Positions 15,676 through 23,992 of a DNA stretch of 24,130 bases are shown here, piece by piece. The notes beneath the pieces were generated by a model. The model had not been told where the DNA came from and did not search any database. It saw nothing but the letters and a program-made list of their open reading frames with translations. The number at the start of each line of letters is the position of its first letter. The first letter of the stretch is position 1. Source of the stretch: UBA5266 sp002411545 (GTDB lineage: Bacteria; Bacteroidota; Bacteroidia; Bacteroidales; WCHB1-69); NCBI GenBank assembly GCA_028693085.1, contig JAQUWC010000022.1, forward strand, positions 1 to 24,130, given 5' to 3'. The position numbers were made by a program, and so were the translations under genes.

Positions 15676-15824
15676 GAACTTTTTTTACAACACGTGGAAC
15701 ATATGCTTAACTTATTTTTTTGAATTTACGCACTTATTGGGATAGTGTCGAAAATTTTTATACTTAAGGATAAAACAAAACTAAAAATATCTCGTTAAAA
15801 TTGATGAGTTAAATTATAAATACC

Positions 15825-17825
15825 ATGTACAGATATATTTCTTTTGTTGTTATTTTTCTGTCTATTATGTATATAAGCCATGGGCAGGGAGAATATTCAT
15901 GCGATATTGAAATTAACAAAAAGGCACAAAAGTTATATGATAAAGCTCGTAAAGCAAGCAAGAAAGGTGATCGGTCTGATGCTACCAAATATTACAAGGA
16001 AGCTATAGAAGTTCAAGATGATTGGGCAGCTCCATATTATTATTTGGGGTTGCAAGTGGTGGGAAGAATTAAAAAAAATGATGGAGATCTTGATAAATTG
16101 TATCAATCAGCCATAGAATATTTTGAAAAAACAACCCAATTATGTCCGGAATATAACCTTACGGCTTATTTTCATTTAGGAAAAATATATTATACGATAG
16201 GAAACTACGATAAAGCAGTCAAAGCTTTGGAGAAATTTGTCGAAGACCCAGACAAAATCAACCCTCATGACTACGACGAAGCCGAATTGTTTTTGTCCTA
16301 TTCTGAATTGTATGATAAACTTTATAACAATCCGGTTCCCTACGATCCTAAAGCGGTAAAAGGCATCAGCAGTGAGGAGGATGAGTATCTGGCAACTATT
16401 TCGCCCGATAATGATCATTTCTTATTTACACGCAGAATGTTGGTTGCCGTAAAAGATTTGCATAGGAGAGCAGAAAAAAAAGAATATCAAGAAATATTTA
16501 CCATAAGTCAACGCCAGAAAAATGGTGAATTTGAGTATGGAAATCCTATGCCGGAGCCTTTTAACCAAAGCAAAAACGAAGGCAGTCCTTCCATTACGGT
16601 CGATAACCGCTATTTGGTGTTTACCAAATGCATGGATGTTATGCTAAGCAACAATCAATACTATTATAACTGTGATTTGTATTATTCTGAATTTGTAGAT
16701 GGAGAATGGACTCCAATCAGAAATTTAGGAAAAAACATCAACCGTGATGAAACTTGGGAATCGCAAGCCAGCATCAGTCCCGACGGGCAAGTCTTGTTCT
16801 TTGTCAGTGATCGTCCCGGGGGTGTTGGAGGCTATGATATCTATTGTTCCACTCGCGATGTAAACGGAAATTGGCGTTTAGCTGAAAATCTCGGTAAAAT
16901 TATCAATACCGATCAAAACGAAAAAACACCTTTTATACACAGCGATGGGAAAACTTTGTATTTTTCTTCCACAGGACATTTGGGTATGGGAGGTTATGAT
17001 ATCTTTTTGTCGCGTTTAACATCCGACGGGAAATGGAAAAAGCCCCTTAATATCGGTTATCCCATTAACTCAGAAGATGATGATGTTGGACTCTTTGTCA
17101 ATACCTTTGGAGATAAGGCTTATATCACCTCCAACCGTTTTTCGAATAATTGGGATATTTTGTCTTTCGATTTATACGCCGACATGCAACCCGACAAAGT
17201 ATTGTTGGTAAAAGGCTTGGTTGAATTTGATGAAAACAATCCGGCTGATATTGAAATGAAATTACAAAATGTTGAAAATAAAGAATTCAAACAAGTAAAT
17301 GTAGATAAAACGACCGGAAAGTATGCCTTTATCATCACCGATGTCGACAATGATTATGTGTTATCGGCTAAACAAGAGGGCTCTGTCTATGATTTACAAT
17401 ACATTGCAGCTAAAACATCCCTGGCCGAGGGCAAACAAGAATTGGCCGGAATGGACATGAAGCTTGATGCTATTGAGATAGGAAAATCCTATAAAATCAA
17501 TGATATCTATTTTGAAACTAACTCTTGGGAACTGTCTCAAATGTCGAGAGATGTTATAGAAATTCTGATTGATTTCATGAATGATAATCCTTCTGTTTCT
17601 ATCGAAATACAAGGACATACCGATAATATTGGTCAACGCAAAGACAATATGGTGTTGTCAGAGAATCGTGCCAAAGAAGTATATAACTATCTTGTAGAAC
17701 GTCATATCAATCCATCGCGCCTCACTTACAAAGGATATGCCGATACCCAACCCGTTGCTACCAACGATACCGAAGAAGGCCGCGCCCTGAACCGACGCAC
17801 CGTGTTTGTGATTTTGAGGAAATAG
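15825..17825 (+). CDS. PorE-like TPR / PD40 propeller / OmpA-domain protein
   Basis: The 666 residues divide into a signal peptide (about 1-21), TPR-like helices (about 30-140), a PD40 beta-propeller (about 185-450) with repeats such as ISPDGQVLFFVSDRPGG, GGYDIY and IHSDGKTLYFSS, a carboxypeptidase-regulatory-like domain (about 458-548), and an OmpA peptidoglycan-binding domain (about 555-666) with GHTDNIG (597-603), LSENRAKEVYNYL and NRRTVF. This domain order and length match PorE (PG1058) of Porphyromonas gingivalis, which ties the T9SS to peptidoglycan. Paralogues with the same layout exist in Bacteroidetes, so exact orthology is not proven. PorE is a lipoprotein, but no good lipobox is visible here. 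The gene stands alone, convergent with the hydrolase gene and 20 bp from it. Confidence 0.82.
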   Translation: MYRYISFVVIFLSIMYISHGQGEYSCDIEINKKAQKLYDKARKASKKGDRSDATKYYKEAIEVQDDWAAPYYYLGLQVVGRIKKNDGDLDKLYQSAIEYFEKTTQLCPEYNLTAYFHLGKIYYTIGNYDKAVKALEKFVEDPDKINPHDYDEAELFLSYSELYDKLYNNPVPYDPKAVKGISSEEDEYLATISPDNDHFLFTRRMLVAVKDLHRRAEKKEYQEIFTISQRQKNGEFEYGNPMPEPFNQSKNEGSPSITVDNRYLVFTKCMDVMLSNNQYYYNCDLYYSEFVDGEWTPIRNLGKNINRDETWESQASISPDGQVLFFVSDRPGGVGGYDIYCSTRDVNGNWRLAENLGKIINTDQNEKTPFIHSDGKTLYFSSTGHLGMGGYDIFLSRLTSDGKWKKPLNIGYPINSEDDDVGLFVNTFGDKAYITSNRFSNNWDILSFDLYADMQPDKVLLVKGLVEFDENNPADIEMKLQNVENKEFKQVNVDKTTGKYAFIITDVDNDYVLSAKQEGSVYDLQYIAAKTSLAEGKQELAGMDMKLDAIEIGKSYKINDIYFETNSWELSQMSRDVIEILIDFMNDNPSVSIEIQGHTDNIGQRKDNMVLSENRAKEVYNYLVERHINPSRLTYKGYADTQPVATNDTEEGRALNRRTVFVILRK

Positions 17826-17845
17826 GGGAGGATTCAATTCAGAAT

Positions 17846-18607
17846 TCATAATTCAATTGTCAATCCATCATAGGCCAGTTGAGCATAAGGAGGTAAAGTT
17901 TTATTGACTTCCTCATGCAGCCCCATTACGTGGCTGATGTGGGTGAAAAAGCTTTGTTTAGGCTTTACTCGTTCAACTACTTCTAAGGCTTCGGCCAGGT
18001 TGAAATGTGAATGATGGTGTTTGTTTCCTAAGGCATTAATAATCAATAAATCTAAATTGTCCAGTTTGTGAATTTCCTCTTCGGCTATGGCATTGGCGTC
18101 GGTGATATAAGCCATATTGCCAATGCAAAAGCCTAAAACGGGAAGTTTGCAATGTATTGCATTTATAGGTTGAATGTAAATATTTTTTGCCTTAAATGCT
18201 TGATGATTGATTTCACATAAATGGATGTCGGGAACGCCCGGATATTTGTCTTCACAAAAAGCATAGGCAAATTCAGCACGTATGGCAGAGCAGGTGTTTT
18301 TGTTGGCGTAGACATTGATATTTTCCTTTTGGTAGTGATTAAAAGCGCGTATGTCGTCGAGTCCGGCGGTATGGTCTTTGTGCTCGTGAGTAAGAAGTAC
18401 GAAATCAAGGTGTTTTACTTTTTCGCGTAACATTTGTTGACGGAAATCCGGTCCGATATCGATTACAAAGCTTTTGTTTTGGTATTCAATTAAGACGGAA
18501 GAACGTAAACGATTGTCTTTTGGATTGCTCGATCGACATACCTCGCATTCGCAAGTAATCACTGGTACACCTTGAGAGGTTCCGGTTCCTAAAAAGGTTA
18601 CTTTCAT
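17846..18607 (-). CDS. PhnP-like metallo-beta-lactamase-fold hydrolase
   Basis: The 253-residue protein has the metallo-beta-lactamase signature HEHKDH (74-79), then DITDANA-type and HHHSH metal-binding segments, and a late THISHVMG. An N-terminal Cys cluster (C19, C21, C24 in TCECEVC) matches the extra zinc site of PhnP. PhnP hydrolyses phosphoribosyl 1,2-cyclic phosphate; no phn genes are nearby, so the substrate here is probably another phosphodiester. Its ATG directly follows the TAA of the alcohol dehydrogenase (TAAATG), which implies translational coupling. No terminator fits between its stop and the convergent PorE-like stop. Confidence 0.82.
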   Translation of the reverse strand: MKVTFLGTGTSQGVPVITCECEVCRSSNPKDNRLRSSVLIEYQNKSFVIDIGPDFRQQMLREKVKHLDFVLLTHEHKDHTAGLDDIRAFNHYQKENINVYANKNTCSAIRAEFAYAFCEDKYPGVPDIHLCEINHQAFKAKNIYIQPINAIHCKLPVLGFCIGNMAYITDANAIAEEEIHKLDNLDLLIINALGNKHHHSHFNLAEALEVVERVKPKQSFFTHISHVMGLHEEVNKTLPPYAQLAYDGLTIEL

Positions 18608-19759
18608 TTATTTGCAAAGATTTAATATGTCCAATACCTTTTCGGGGGTAACGCTTTTGTTTTCTCCTAATATGGTTTTTCTTTGTTTGAAACGCTTTAC
18701 GATTTCATGAATTACCTCATCACCGATATGATTTTCAGATAGCGTTGTTTTGATGCCGAGTGATCGGAAGAATTCATTGGTTTTGGTTATTGCTGTATTT
18801 ATTTTTGTATCAGGATTAGTATCCGTGATGTTCCATACTCTCTCTGCATATTGCAGCAGTTTGCTTTTTTTCTCTTTACGCATCACTTGCATTAATGCCG
18901 GAAGTACGATGGCTAAACTATATCCATGTGTTAATCGGCTCAGTGCGGTAATTTCATGTCCAATCATATGTGTAGCCCAATCTTGTTTTACACCCATACC
19001 AATAAATCCATTAAGACCCATGGTGGCTGTCAGCATAAAATTGGCCATATCGTCGTATCCTTGATGATTTTTCATAAGACGAGGGGCCAATTCGATCAAA
19101 GTAAGCAATAAACCTTCAGCAAAGCGATCCATTACCATGGATTGTCCGGCTTCTGTGAGGTATTGTTCAATGATGTGTACAAATGTATCGGAGATGCCGG
19201 CGATTATTTGATAATCAGGGAGTGAATAGCATGTTTCGGGGTCAAGGATGGAAAACTTCGGATATACTGTCGGATGGTGGAAGGCATATTTTTCTTTGGT
19301 CGATTCTTTAGAAATAACAGCTCCACCGTTCATTTCGGAGCCGGTAGCAGGTAAAGTAAGAACTGCAGCCAGCGGGATCGTTTTTTCTATCTTGCTGTCG
19401 TCTAAAACAAAATCCCAAGGGTCGTTGGAATAAGGTATGGCAGCGGCAATAAATTTAGTGCCGTCTATAACCGAACCGCCACCTACAGCCAATAAAAAGT
19501 CGATGGAGTGACTCCGAGCTATTGCTACGGCTTTCATTAAGGTTTCATAGGTAGGATTGGGTTCTATGCCCCAGAATTCTATTAGGGTATGTTTGGATAA
19601 AGCATTTATGACTTGATTGTAAACACCGTTGAGTTTCACACTGCCTCCACCGAAAGTTATCATGATGCGTGTGTCTTTCGATATTTCTTTAGAGAGTTGT
19701 GCAATACTGCCTTTGCCAAAAATAAGTTTAGTGGGATTTTTAAAACTAAAATTTCTCAT
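18608..19759 (-). CDS. Iron-containing alcohol dehydrogenase, YqhD type
   Basis: This is a group III NAD(P)-dependent alcohol/aldehyde oxidoreductase. It has the FGGGSVKLNGVYNQV stretch (36-50) that marks the YqhD/BdhA subgroup and GGGSVIDGTK (93-102) for cofactor binding. The metal ligands are Asp191, His195 (ISDTFVHIIEQY), His264 (DWATHMIGHE) and His278 (LTHG), with the same 14-residue spacing as in E. coli YqhD. Likely role: NADPH-linked reduction of short aldehydes, for fermentation or aldehyde detoxification. The length, 383, is normal. It is the first gene of a two-gene unit with the PhnP-like hydrolase. Confidence 0.9.
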   Translation of the reverse strand: MRNFSFKNPTKLIFGKGSIAQLSKEISKDTRIMITFGGGSVKLNGVYNQVINALSKHTLIEFWGIEPNPTYETLMKAVAIARSHSIDFLLAVGGGSVIDGTKFIAAAIPYSNDPWDFVLDDSKIEKTIPLAAVLTLPATGSEMNGGAVISKESTKEKYAFHHPTVYPKFSILDPETCYSLPDYQIIAGISDTFVHIIEQYLTEAGQSMVMDRFAEGLLLTLIELAPRLMKNHQGYDDMANFMLTATMGLNGFIGMGVKQDWATHMIGHEITALSRLTHGYSLAIVLPALMQVMRKEKKSKLLQYAERVWNITDTNPDTKINTAITKTNEFFRSLGIKTTLSENHIGDEVIHEIVKRFKQRKTILGENKSVTPEKVLDILNLCK

Positions 19760-19813
19760 ATCTTATGTGTTCTTCTTAATTTAATGATGTTGTTTGCTTT
19801 TATTTGCCAGCTG

Positions 19814-19821
19814 CAAAGATA
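19814..19821 (-). promoter_or_regulatory. Putative -7 promoter element of the alcohol dehydrogenase
   Basis: On the minus strand the sequence is TATCTTTG followed by C, a strong match to the Bacteroidetes consensus, 55 bases upstream of the ATG at 19759. Confidence 0.5.
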
Positions 19822-19929
19822 CACGAAAAAACCTAATCTCGAGTTGATTTATTTTGTTAAATAATCGTCAATTTTAAAGCTTGTGTATGCTATATTCATA
19901 GAATAGGATGTAAGTCCTACGATTTTTTA

Positions 19930-19949
19930 TATTTACTAAATGGTAAATA
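19930..19949. promoter_or_regulatory. Palindrome at the cupin promoter, possible operator
   Basis: TATTTAC (19930-19936) and GTAAATA (19943-19949) form a perfect 7-bp palindrome around the spacer TAAATG. It ends 3 bases before the -7 element TATCTTTG (19953-19960), so a bound protein would cover the -33 region. The regulator is unknown. Confidence 0.45.
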
Positions 19950-19952
19950 ATG

Positions 19953-19960
19953 TATCTTTG
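19953..19960 (+). promoter_or_regulatory. Putative -7 promoter element of the cupin-resB-ccsA unit
   Basis: TATCTTTG followed by C, an exact TAnnTTTG match, 27 bases upstream of ATG 19988. The usual -33 TTTG is missing; a palindrome occupies that place, which suggests activator or repressor control. Confidence 0.5.
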
Positions 19961-19987
19961 CAGTTGTAATAATAAATATAAAAAAAT

Positions 19988-20320
19988 ATGGCTACGAACG
20001 AGTTTGAAAAAGGGAAAAAGTTTAGTTTCAATCAAAGCATTGATTATGCTGATAAGGCAGTGATAAGCAAACATATATTAAAGAAAGAAATAGGAAATAT
20101 CACCTTGTTTTCCTTTGATAAGGGAGAGGGATTAAGTGAACACACCGCCCCATTTGATGCCTTATTGTTTATTTCTGAAGGGAAAGCTGAAGTTATTTTG
20201 GGCGGAAAATCCCACCTATTAGAAAGCAATGAATCCATTATTATGCCGGCTCATGTTTCGCATGCCTTGCATGCCATTGAGAAGTTTAAAATGGTATTGG
20301 TTATGATAAAAAGCGAATAG
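19988..20320 (+). CDS. Small single-domain cupin
   Basis: The 110-residue cupin has a core at about 38-107. The metal-site residues are partly visible: His52 (SEHTAPFDALLFISEG), Glu64, and His89/His92 in MPAHVSHAL. The motif HxH is reduced to EHT, so metal binding may differ from the classical pattern. There is no signal peptide. Function cannot be told from sequence: small cupins of this kind may be enzymes or sensors. It leads the cytochrome c maturation genes by 21 bp and appears to share their promoter. Confidence 0.8.
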   Translation: MATNEFEKGKKFSFNQSIDYADKAVISKHILKKEIGNITLFSFDKGEGLSEHTAPFDALLFISEGKAEVILGGKSHLLESNESIIMPAHVSHALHAIEKFKMVLVMIKSE

Positions 20321-20341
20321 TTCGCGTAAATGTAAGGATGT

Positions 20342-21211
20342 ATGTCGTTTGTTAAAAACAATAAACGCTATTTATATATATGTCTTGCCTTGCCTATTGC
20401 TCTTGGCTTGTCGTATATAGAAATTGATCCGCATACATTTGGGTTTCCGTTTAATTTAGTCCTTTGTTTACTATGTGTGTATGTTTCGGTATTGGCAGGT
20501 CGTTTATCGGAGCATTTTCTTTTTTTTTCCGGGAGAAAGGTGGTAGGAATTGCTTTTATTACTATCGTTATATTAATGGTATTGCATTGGTTGTTCTATC
20601 ATCGCCGATTGTTTTTTTGTAGTTTTTTTCCTTCGGTATCGTATGATTTTTCTAAATCGGCTTTGTTTGTTAGCTTATGGATGTTGTTTATCATAATTTT
20701 AGGCGCTGTCATAGTTCGCAGGTTAACTCTTGTTAAGCAAAATAATAAGTGGTTTTTATGGAATCATATGGGTTTGTATTTAGTGCTACTCACCGGATTT
20801 ATGGGAAGTACAGATACTTATACCATGCAGACAATACTTGCAAAAGAGCAGGAGACTAATTTTGCTTTTACCGAGCTTGGTGAAGCAATGAAATTACCCT
20901 TTCATCTTATTTTAAAAGATATTCAAATACAAAGAGATCATACTGGTTTAACAATTCAATACAAGGCAATGGTGTCTTTGAAGGATGTGCAAAAAGAAAA
21001 GACAAGAAGCGTAGCGGTAAATCATCCCTGTCGTTTTAAAGGCTATGATATTTATGTTATGCAAGCGAGTGATTTTGGTTGTAAATTACAAATTATATAT
21101 GACCCTTGGCGGTATGTGATATTGTTTTCGATATTGATCATGATAAGTGGTGCTGTTGTAATGTTTTTTAAAGGAACGAAAATTCAAAAGCAAGATGATA
21201 GGTTGGGATAG
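20342..21211 (+). CDS. ResB-like cytochrome c biogenesis protein
   Basis: The 289-residue membrane protein has about five or six helices (near 10-30, 35-55, 65-85, 105-125, 138-158 and 251-272) and a periplasmic loop at about 160-245. The C-terminal half contains FKGYDIYVMQASDFG and YDPWRYVILFSIL, which match ResB/Ccs1 of the system II cytochrome c synthase. With CcsA it delivers haem and ligates it to apocytochrome c outside the membrane. Its end overlaps the start of the next gene by 17 bp, which implies coupled translation. It is shorter than many ResB proteins, as is common in Bacteroidetes. Confidence 0.78.
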   Translation: MSFVKNNKRYLYICLALPIALGLSYIEIDPHTFGFPFNLVLCLLCVYVSVLAGRLSEHFLFFSGRKVVGIAFITIVILMVLHWLFYHRRLFFCSFFPSVSYDFSKSALFVSLWMLFIIILGAVIVRRLTLVKQNNKWFLWNHMGLYLVLLTGFMGSTDTYTMQTILAKEQETNFAFTELGEAMKLPFHLILKDIQIQRDHTGLTIQYKAMVSLKDVQKEKTRSVAVNHPCRFKGYDIYVMQASDFGCKLQIIYDPWRYVILFSILIMISGAVVMFFKGTKIQKQDDRLG

Positions 21212-21980
21212 TTTTTATGTTTTTGCTATATGTATTGCTCAATGTATTCTGTCAGCAGCAATCATTTCGTTGTTTAAACAACAAACGAAAACAATCCATA
21301 TGTTTGTGGTTATCATACAAATAATAGGAATTGTTATTCTTAGTATTTATATTATAGGTTTAAGCTTTCGATTGCATCGTTTACCTCTTCAAACCATGGG
21401 TGAGATTCGACTTTGGTATGTGTTTTTTCTTTCTTTACTAGGGCTTATCATTTATTTACGTTGGCGCTATCGATGGATGTTGTTGTTTACTGCTTTGATG
21501 TCGATTATGTTTATGCTAATAAATATTTTGCGCCCTGAGATTCATAATCAGCATATCATGCCAGCTTTGCGCAGTGTATGGTTTGTGCCTCATGTGATTC
21601 TATATATGTTTTCTTATGCATTCTTAGCTTGTTCATTTCTGATAGCTGTTGCAGGCTTAGTGAAACAACAATCTGCTTATATGCACGTTTGCGATCATAT
21701 GGCAAGTAGAGGAGTTGCCCTTTTTACCATTGCTATGTTGTTGGGAGCTATATGGGCCAAAGAGGCTTGGGGACATTATTGGACGTGGGATGCCAAAGAG
21801 ATATGGGCGGCTATTACTTGGATGTTCTATCTTTTATATCTGCATTTTAGAAATTTTAACCCCAAGCATTATATTGTTTCTTATGTGATATTGTTACTTG
21901 CCTTTTTTGCTTTACAAATGTGTTGGTACGGTGTGAATATATTCCCTTCATTAAAAGGAAGTTTGCATAATTATATTTAG
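21195..21980 (+). CDS. CcsA-like cytochrome c biogenesis (haem-handling) protein
   Basis: The 261-residue membrane protein carries the tryptophan-rich WWD-type haem motif WGHYWTWDAKE (192-202), His133 in VPHVILYMFS, and a late WYGVNIF...LHNY with His258. These are the marks of CcsA/CcmC/CcmF family haem handlers. It forms the system II synthase with the ResB-like protein encoded just before it. ATG 21195 overlaps resB by 17 bp. The stop codon overlaps the stop of the convergent coaE gene. In Bacteroides, such a pair typically follows nrfHA; no c-type cytochrome (CxxCH protein) gene was seen in this window. Confidence 0.88.
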   Translation: MIGWDSFYVFAICIAQCILSAAIISLFKQQTKTIHMFVVIIQIIGIVILSIYIIGLSFRLHRLPLQTMGEIRLWYVFFLSLLGLIIYLRWRYRWMLLFTALMSIMFMLINILRPEIHNQHIMPALRSVWFVPHVILYMFSYAFLACSFLIAVAGLVKQQSAYMHVCDHMASRGVALFTIAMLLGAIWAKEAWGHYWTWDAKEIWAAITWMFYLLYLHFRNFNPKHYIVSYVILLLAFFALQMCWYGVNIFPSLKGSLHNYI

Positions 21981-22558
21981 TGGATTTGATGTGTTATTTG
22001 TGCATGTATTTTCAATACCTGTGGAATTTCCATATTTTCTTCGTCGCTGGTAATGATGAAATTGTAGGGAGGAATACAAGAACTTTGTTTGGATAAACGA
22101 TCCAATACCGCTTGATGTGTGGCGTTATCTCGTCGCATAACCCTTTTAATGGCAATTTCTTCCGGACAATCTACATAAATGATTTTTGAAAATAAATGAT
22201 CTAAATTGCATTGATAAATTATGGCCGATTCAAATAATACATAGGGATAAGATTCTTTATCTTTACACCAGTTGTCAAAATCATTTAAAACCAAGGGATG
22301 GATCAGACGGTTTAATTGCTCAAGTTTGTCTTCATTGTTGAAAACAATGGCAGCCAAGGCCTTTTTATCGATGTTTTTTTCGATATCGAGTATGCCTTTG
22401 CCGAAAATTTTACAGAGTTGATCAATGATAGTTTGGTCGGAATAAAACTTTTTAGCTTCGGTGTCGCTATAATAAACAGGTATGCCGATAGTTTCGAACA
22501 TACGACAGATAGTAGATTTACCACTTCCGATTTTTCCGGTTATGCCAATTTTTAACAT
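21977..22558 (-). CDS. coaE: Dephospho-CoA kinase
   Basis: CoaE phosphorylates dephospho-CoA on the ribose 3'-OH, the last step of coenzyme A synthesis, in the cytoplasm. The P-loop GITGKIGSGKST (5-16), YSDTEAK with Asp32, the LIHPLV motif (85-90) and RVMRRDNA near 138-145 are all typical. At 193 residues it is of normal length. It lies 12 bp downstream of cca on the same strand, so the two are likely one operon. The stop codon overlaps the ccsA stop by 3-4 bases, so the genes run tail-to-tail with no space for a terminator. Confidence 0.93.
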   Translation of the reverse strand: MLKIGITGKIGSGKSTICRMFETIGIPVYYSDTEAKKFYSDQTIIDQLCKIFGKGILDIEKNIDKKALAAIVFNNEDKLEQLNRLIHPLVLNDFDNWCKDKESYPYVLFESAIIYQCNLDHLFSKIIYVDCPEEIAIKRVMRRDNATHQAVLDRLSKQSSCIPPYNFIITSDEENMEIPQVLKIHAQITHQIH

Positions 22559-22570
22559 TTTTTAATTGTT

Positions 22571-23992
22571 TTATTGTATGGGAAATAAGCCTAATTTTTG
22601 TGCTTCCGTTAACATAAATTGGTAGGCTGCTTCATATTCGTTAGGGATGAGGCCATCTAAAATAGCTTCCCGAATGGCATTTTTAATTACGCCTACTTCT
22701 TTGGAAGGCTGTAGGTTGAATGTTTTCATAATCAATTCGCCCGAAACAGGAGGTTGGAAATTTCGGATGCGGTCTTTTTCTTCGATTTCTTTTAATTTAA
22801 GTCGTACGATTTCAAAGTTCTTAAGCAAACGTCGTACTTTTTGCGGGTTTTTAGAGGTTACGTCGGCTTCGCATAACAACATCAAATCGTCAATATCGTC
22901 GCCGGTATCGAACAGTAAACGGCGTATGGCTGAATCAGTAACGCTGTCTTCGATTAAGGCAATGGGGCGTAGATGAAGATAAACGAGTTTCTTCACATAT
23001 TCCATTTTTTCGTTTAAAGGTAGTTTTAACTGACGAAATATTTTTGGAATCATTTTAGCTCCTACGAATTCGTGTTGATGGAATGTCCATCCTGTCTCTT
23101 CATCATATCGCTTGGTTTTAGATTTCCCTACATCGTGTAATAAGGCAGCCCAACGCAACCAAAGATTGTTTGTATGTTCACTTATTTTATCAAGAACTTC
23201 CAAGGTGTGATAAAAATTATCTTTATGTGTGTTTCCATTAACGATTTCTATCCCTTGTAAATCAGATATCCAGGGTAATATTTTGGGTAATATATTTGTA
23301 AGTTCTAAAAGCACCAGGCCTGTAGAAGGTTTTTTGCAAGTTAAAATTTTGTTAATTTCCTCAATGATGCGTTCTTTGGAAACGATATCAATACGTTCGG
23401 CTTGTTTTTTTATAGAAGCTAAGGTATTTGATTCAATGGAAAAATTTAATTGTGTGGAGAAACGTATGGCACGCATCATGCGCAAAGGATCGTCCGAAAA
23501 AGTAATATCAGGATCTCGAGGTGTACGTATGATTTTATGCTGTAAATCATCTAAGCCTTTGAAAGGGTCGAGCAAAGTACCGTAATCATTTTCGGATAGA
23601 GAAACAGCCATAGCGTTGATGGTGAAATCGCGGCGATTTTGGTCGTCTACTAAGGTGCCGTTTTCTACGATGGGATTGCGGGAATGATTTACATAAGATT
23701 CTTTACGGGCGCCAACAAACTCAATATCAATACCTTTGTAATGAAACATCGCTGTACCATAATTTTTAAATATGGCAATATTTTTTTCGGATATACCGAT
23801 TTTTTCGGCTGTTTTTTTTGCTAAGGCAATGCCACTACCAATGGTCACTATATCGATGTCTTTACTTTCGCGATTTAGAAAATAATCCCTAACATAGCCG
23901 CCAACAACATAAGATTCAATATGTAATTCTTTGCTGCATGCATGAATTATATTGAAAATGTTATGTGATAATATTTGAGTTATACATTGCAT
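22571..23992 (-). CDS. cca: CCA-adding tRNA nucleotidyltransferase with HD domain
   Basis: The enzyme adds or repairs the 3'-terminal CCA of tRNAs. It is a class II nucleotidyltransferase: GGYVRD (31-36), the catalytic DID (45-47), RRDFTINAMA (120-129) and DDPLRMMRAIRFS (167-179). An HD domain follows (His262, His286-Asp287 in LLHDVGK), then a C-terminal helical region to residue 473. Many bacterial homologues with an HD domain show phosphatase or phosphodiesterase activity, but this was not seen directly. Some bacteria split A- and CC-adding activities between two such proteins; one window cannot exclude that. The ATG at 23992 has a TAnnTTTG box only about 10 bases upstream. Confidence 0.92.
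   Translation of the reverse strand: MQCITQILSHNIFNIIHACSKELHIESYVVGGYVRDYFLNRESKDIDIVTIGSGIALAKKTAEKIGISEKNIAIFKNYGTAMFHYKGIDIEFVGARKESYVNHSRNPIVENGTLVDDQNRRDFTINAMAVSLSENDYGTLLDPFKGLDDLQHKIIRTPRDPDITFSDDPLRMMRAIRFSTQLNFSIESNTLASIKKQAERIDIVSKERIIEEINKILTCKKPSTGLVLLELTNILPKILPWISDLQGIEIVNGNTHKDNFYHTLEVLDKISEHTNNLWLRWAALLHDVGKSKTKRYDEETGWTFHQHEFVGAKMIPKIFRQLKLPLNEKMEYVKKLVYLHLRPIALIEDSVTDSAIRRLLFDTGDDIDDLMLLCEADVTSKNPQKVRRLLKNFEIVRLKLKEIEEKDRIRNFQPPVSGELIMKTFNLQPSKEVGVIKNAIREAILDGLIPNEYEAAYQFMLTEAQKLGLFPIQ

Larger units (their letters stand above)
15283..15824. other. Long AT-rich divergent intergenic region with inverted repeats
   Basis: These 542 bp lie between the divergent ATPase and PorE-like genes and contain no credible ORF or RNA gene. 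They hold the ATPase -7 box (15324-15331), a plus-strand TAATTTTG (15496-15503) about 320 bases upstream of the PorE-like ATG, and two inverted repeats with the shared half-site ATAGTT/AACTAT (15481-15497 and 15650-15675). The long leader would allow regulation of the PorE-like gene. Confidence 0.5.
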
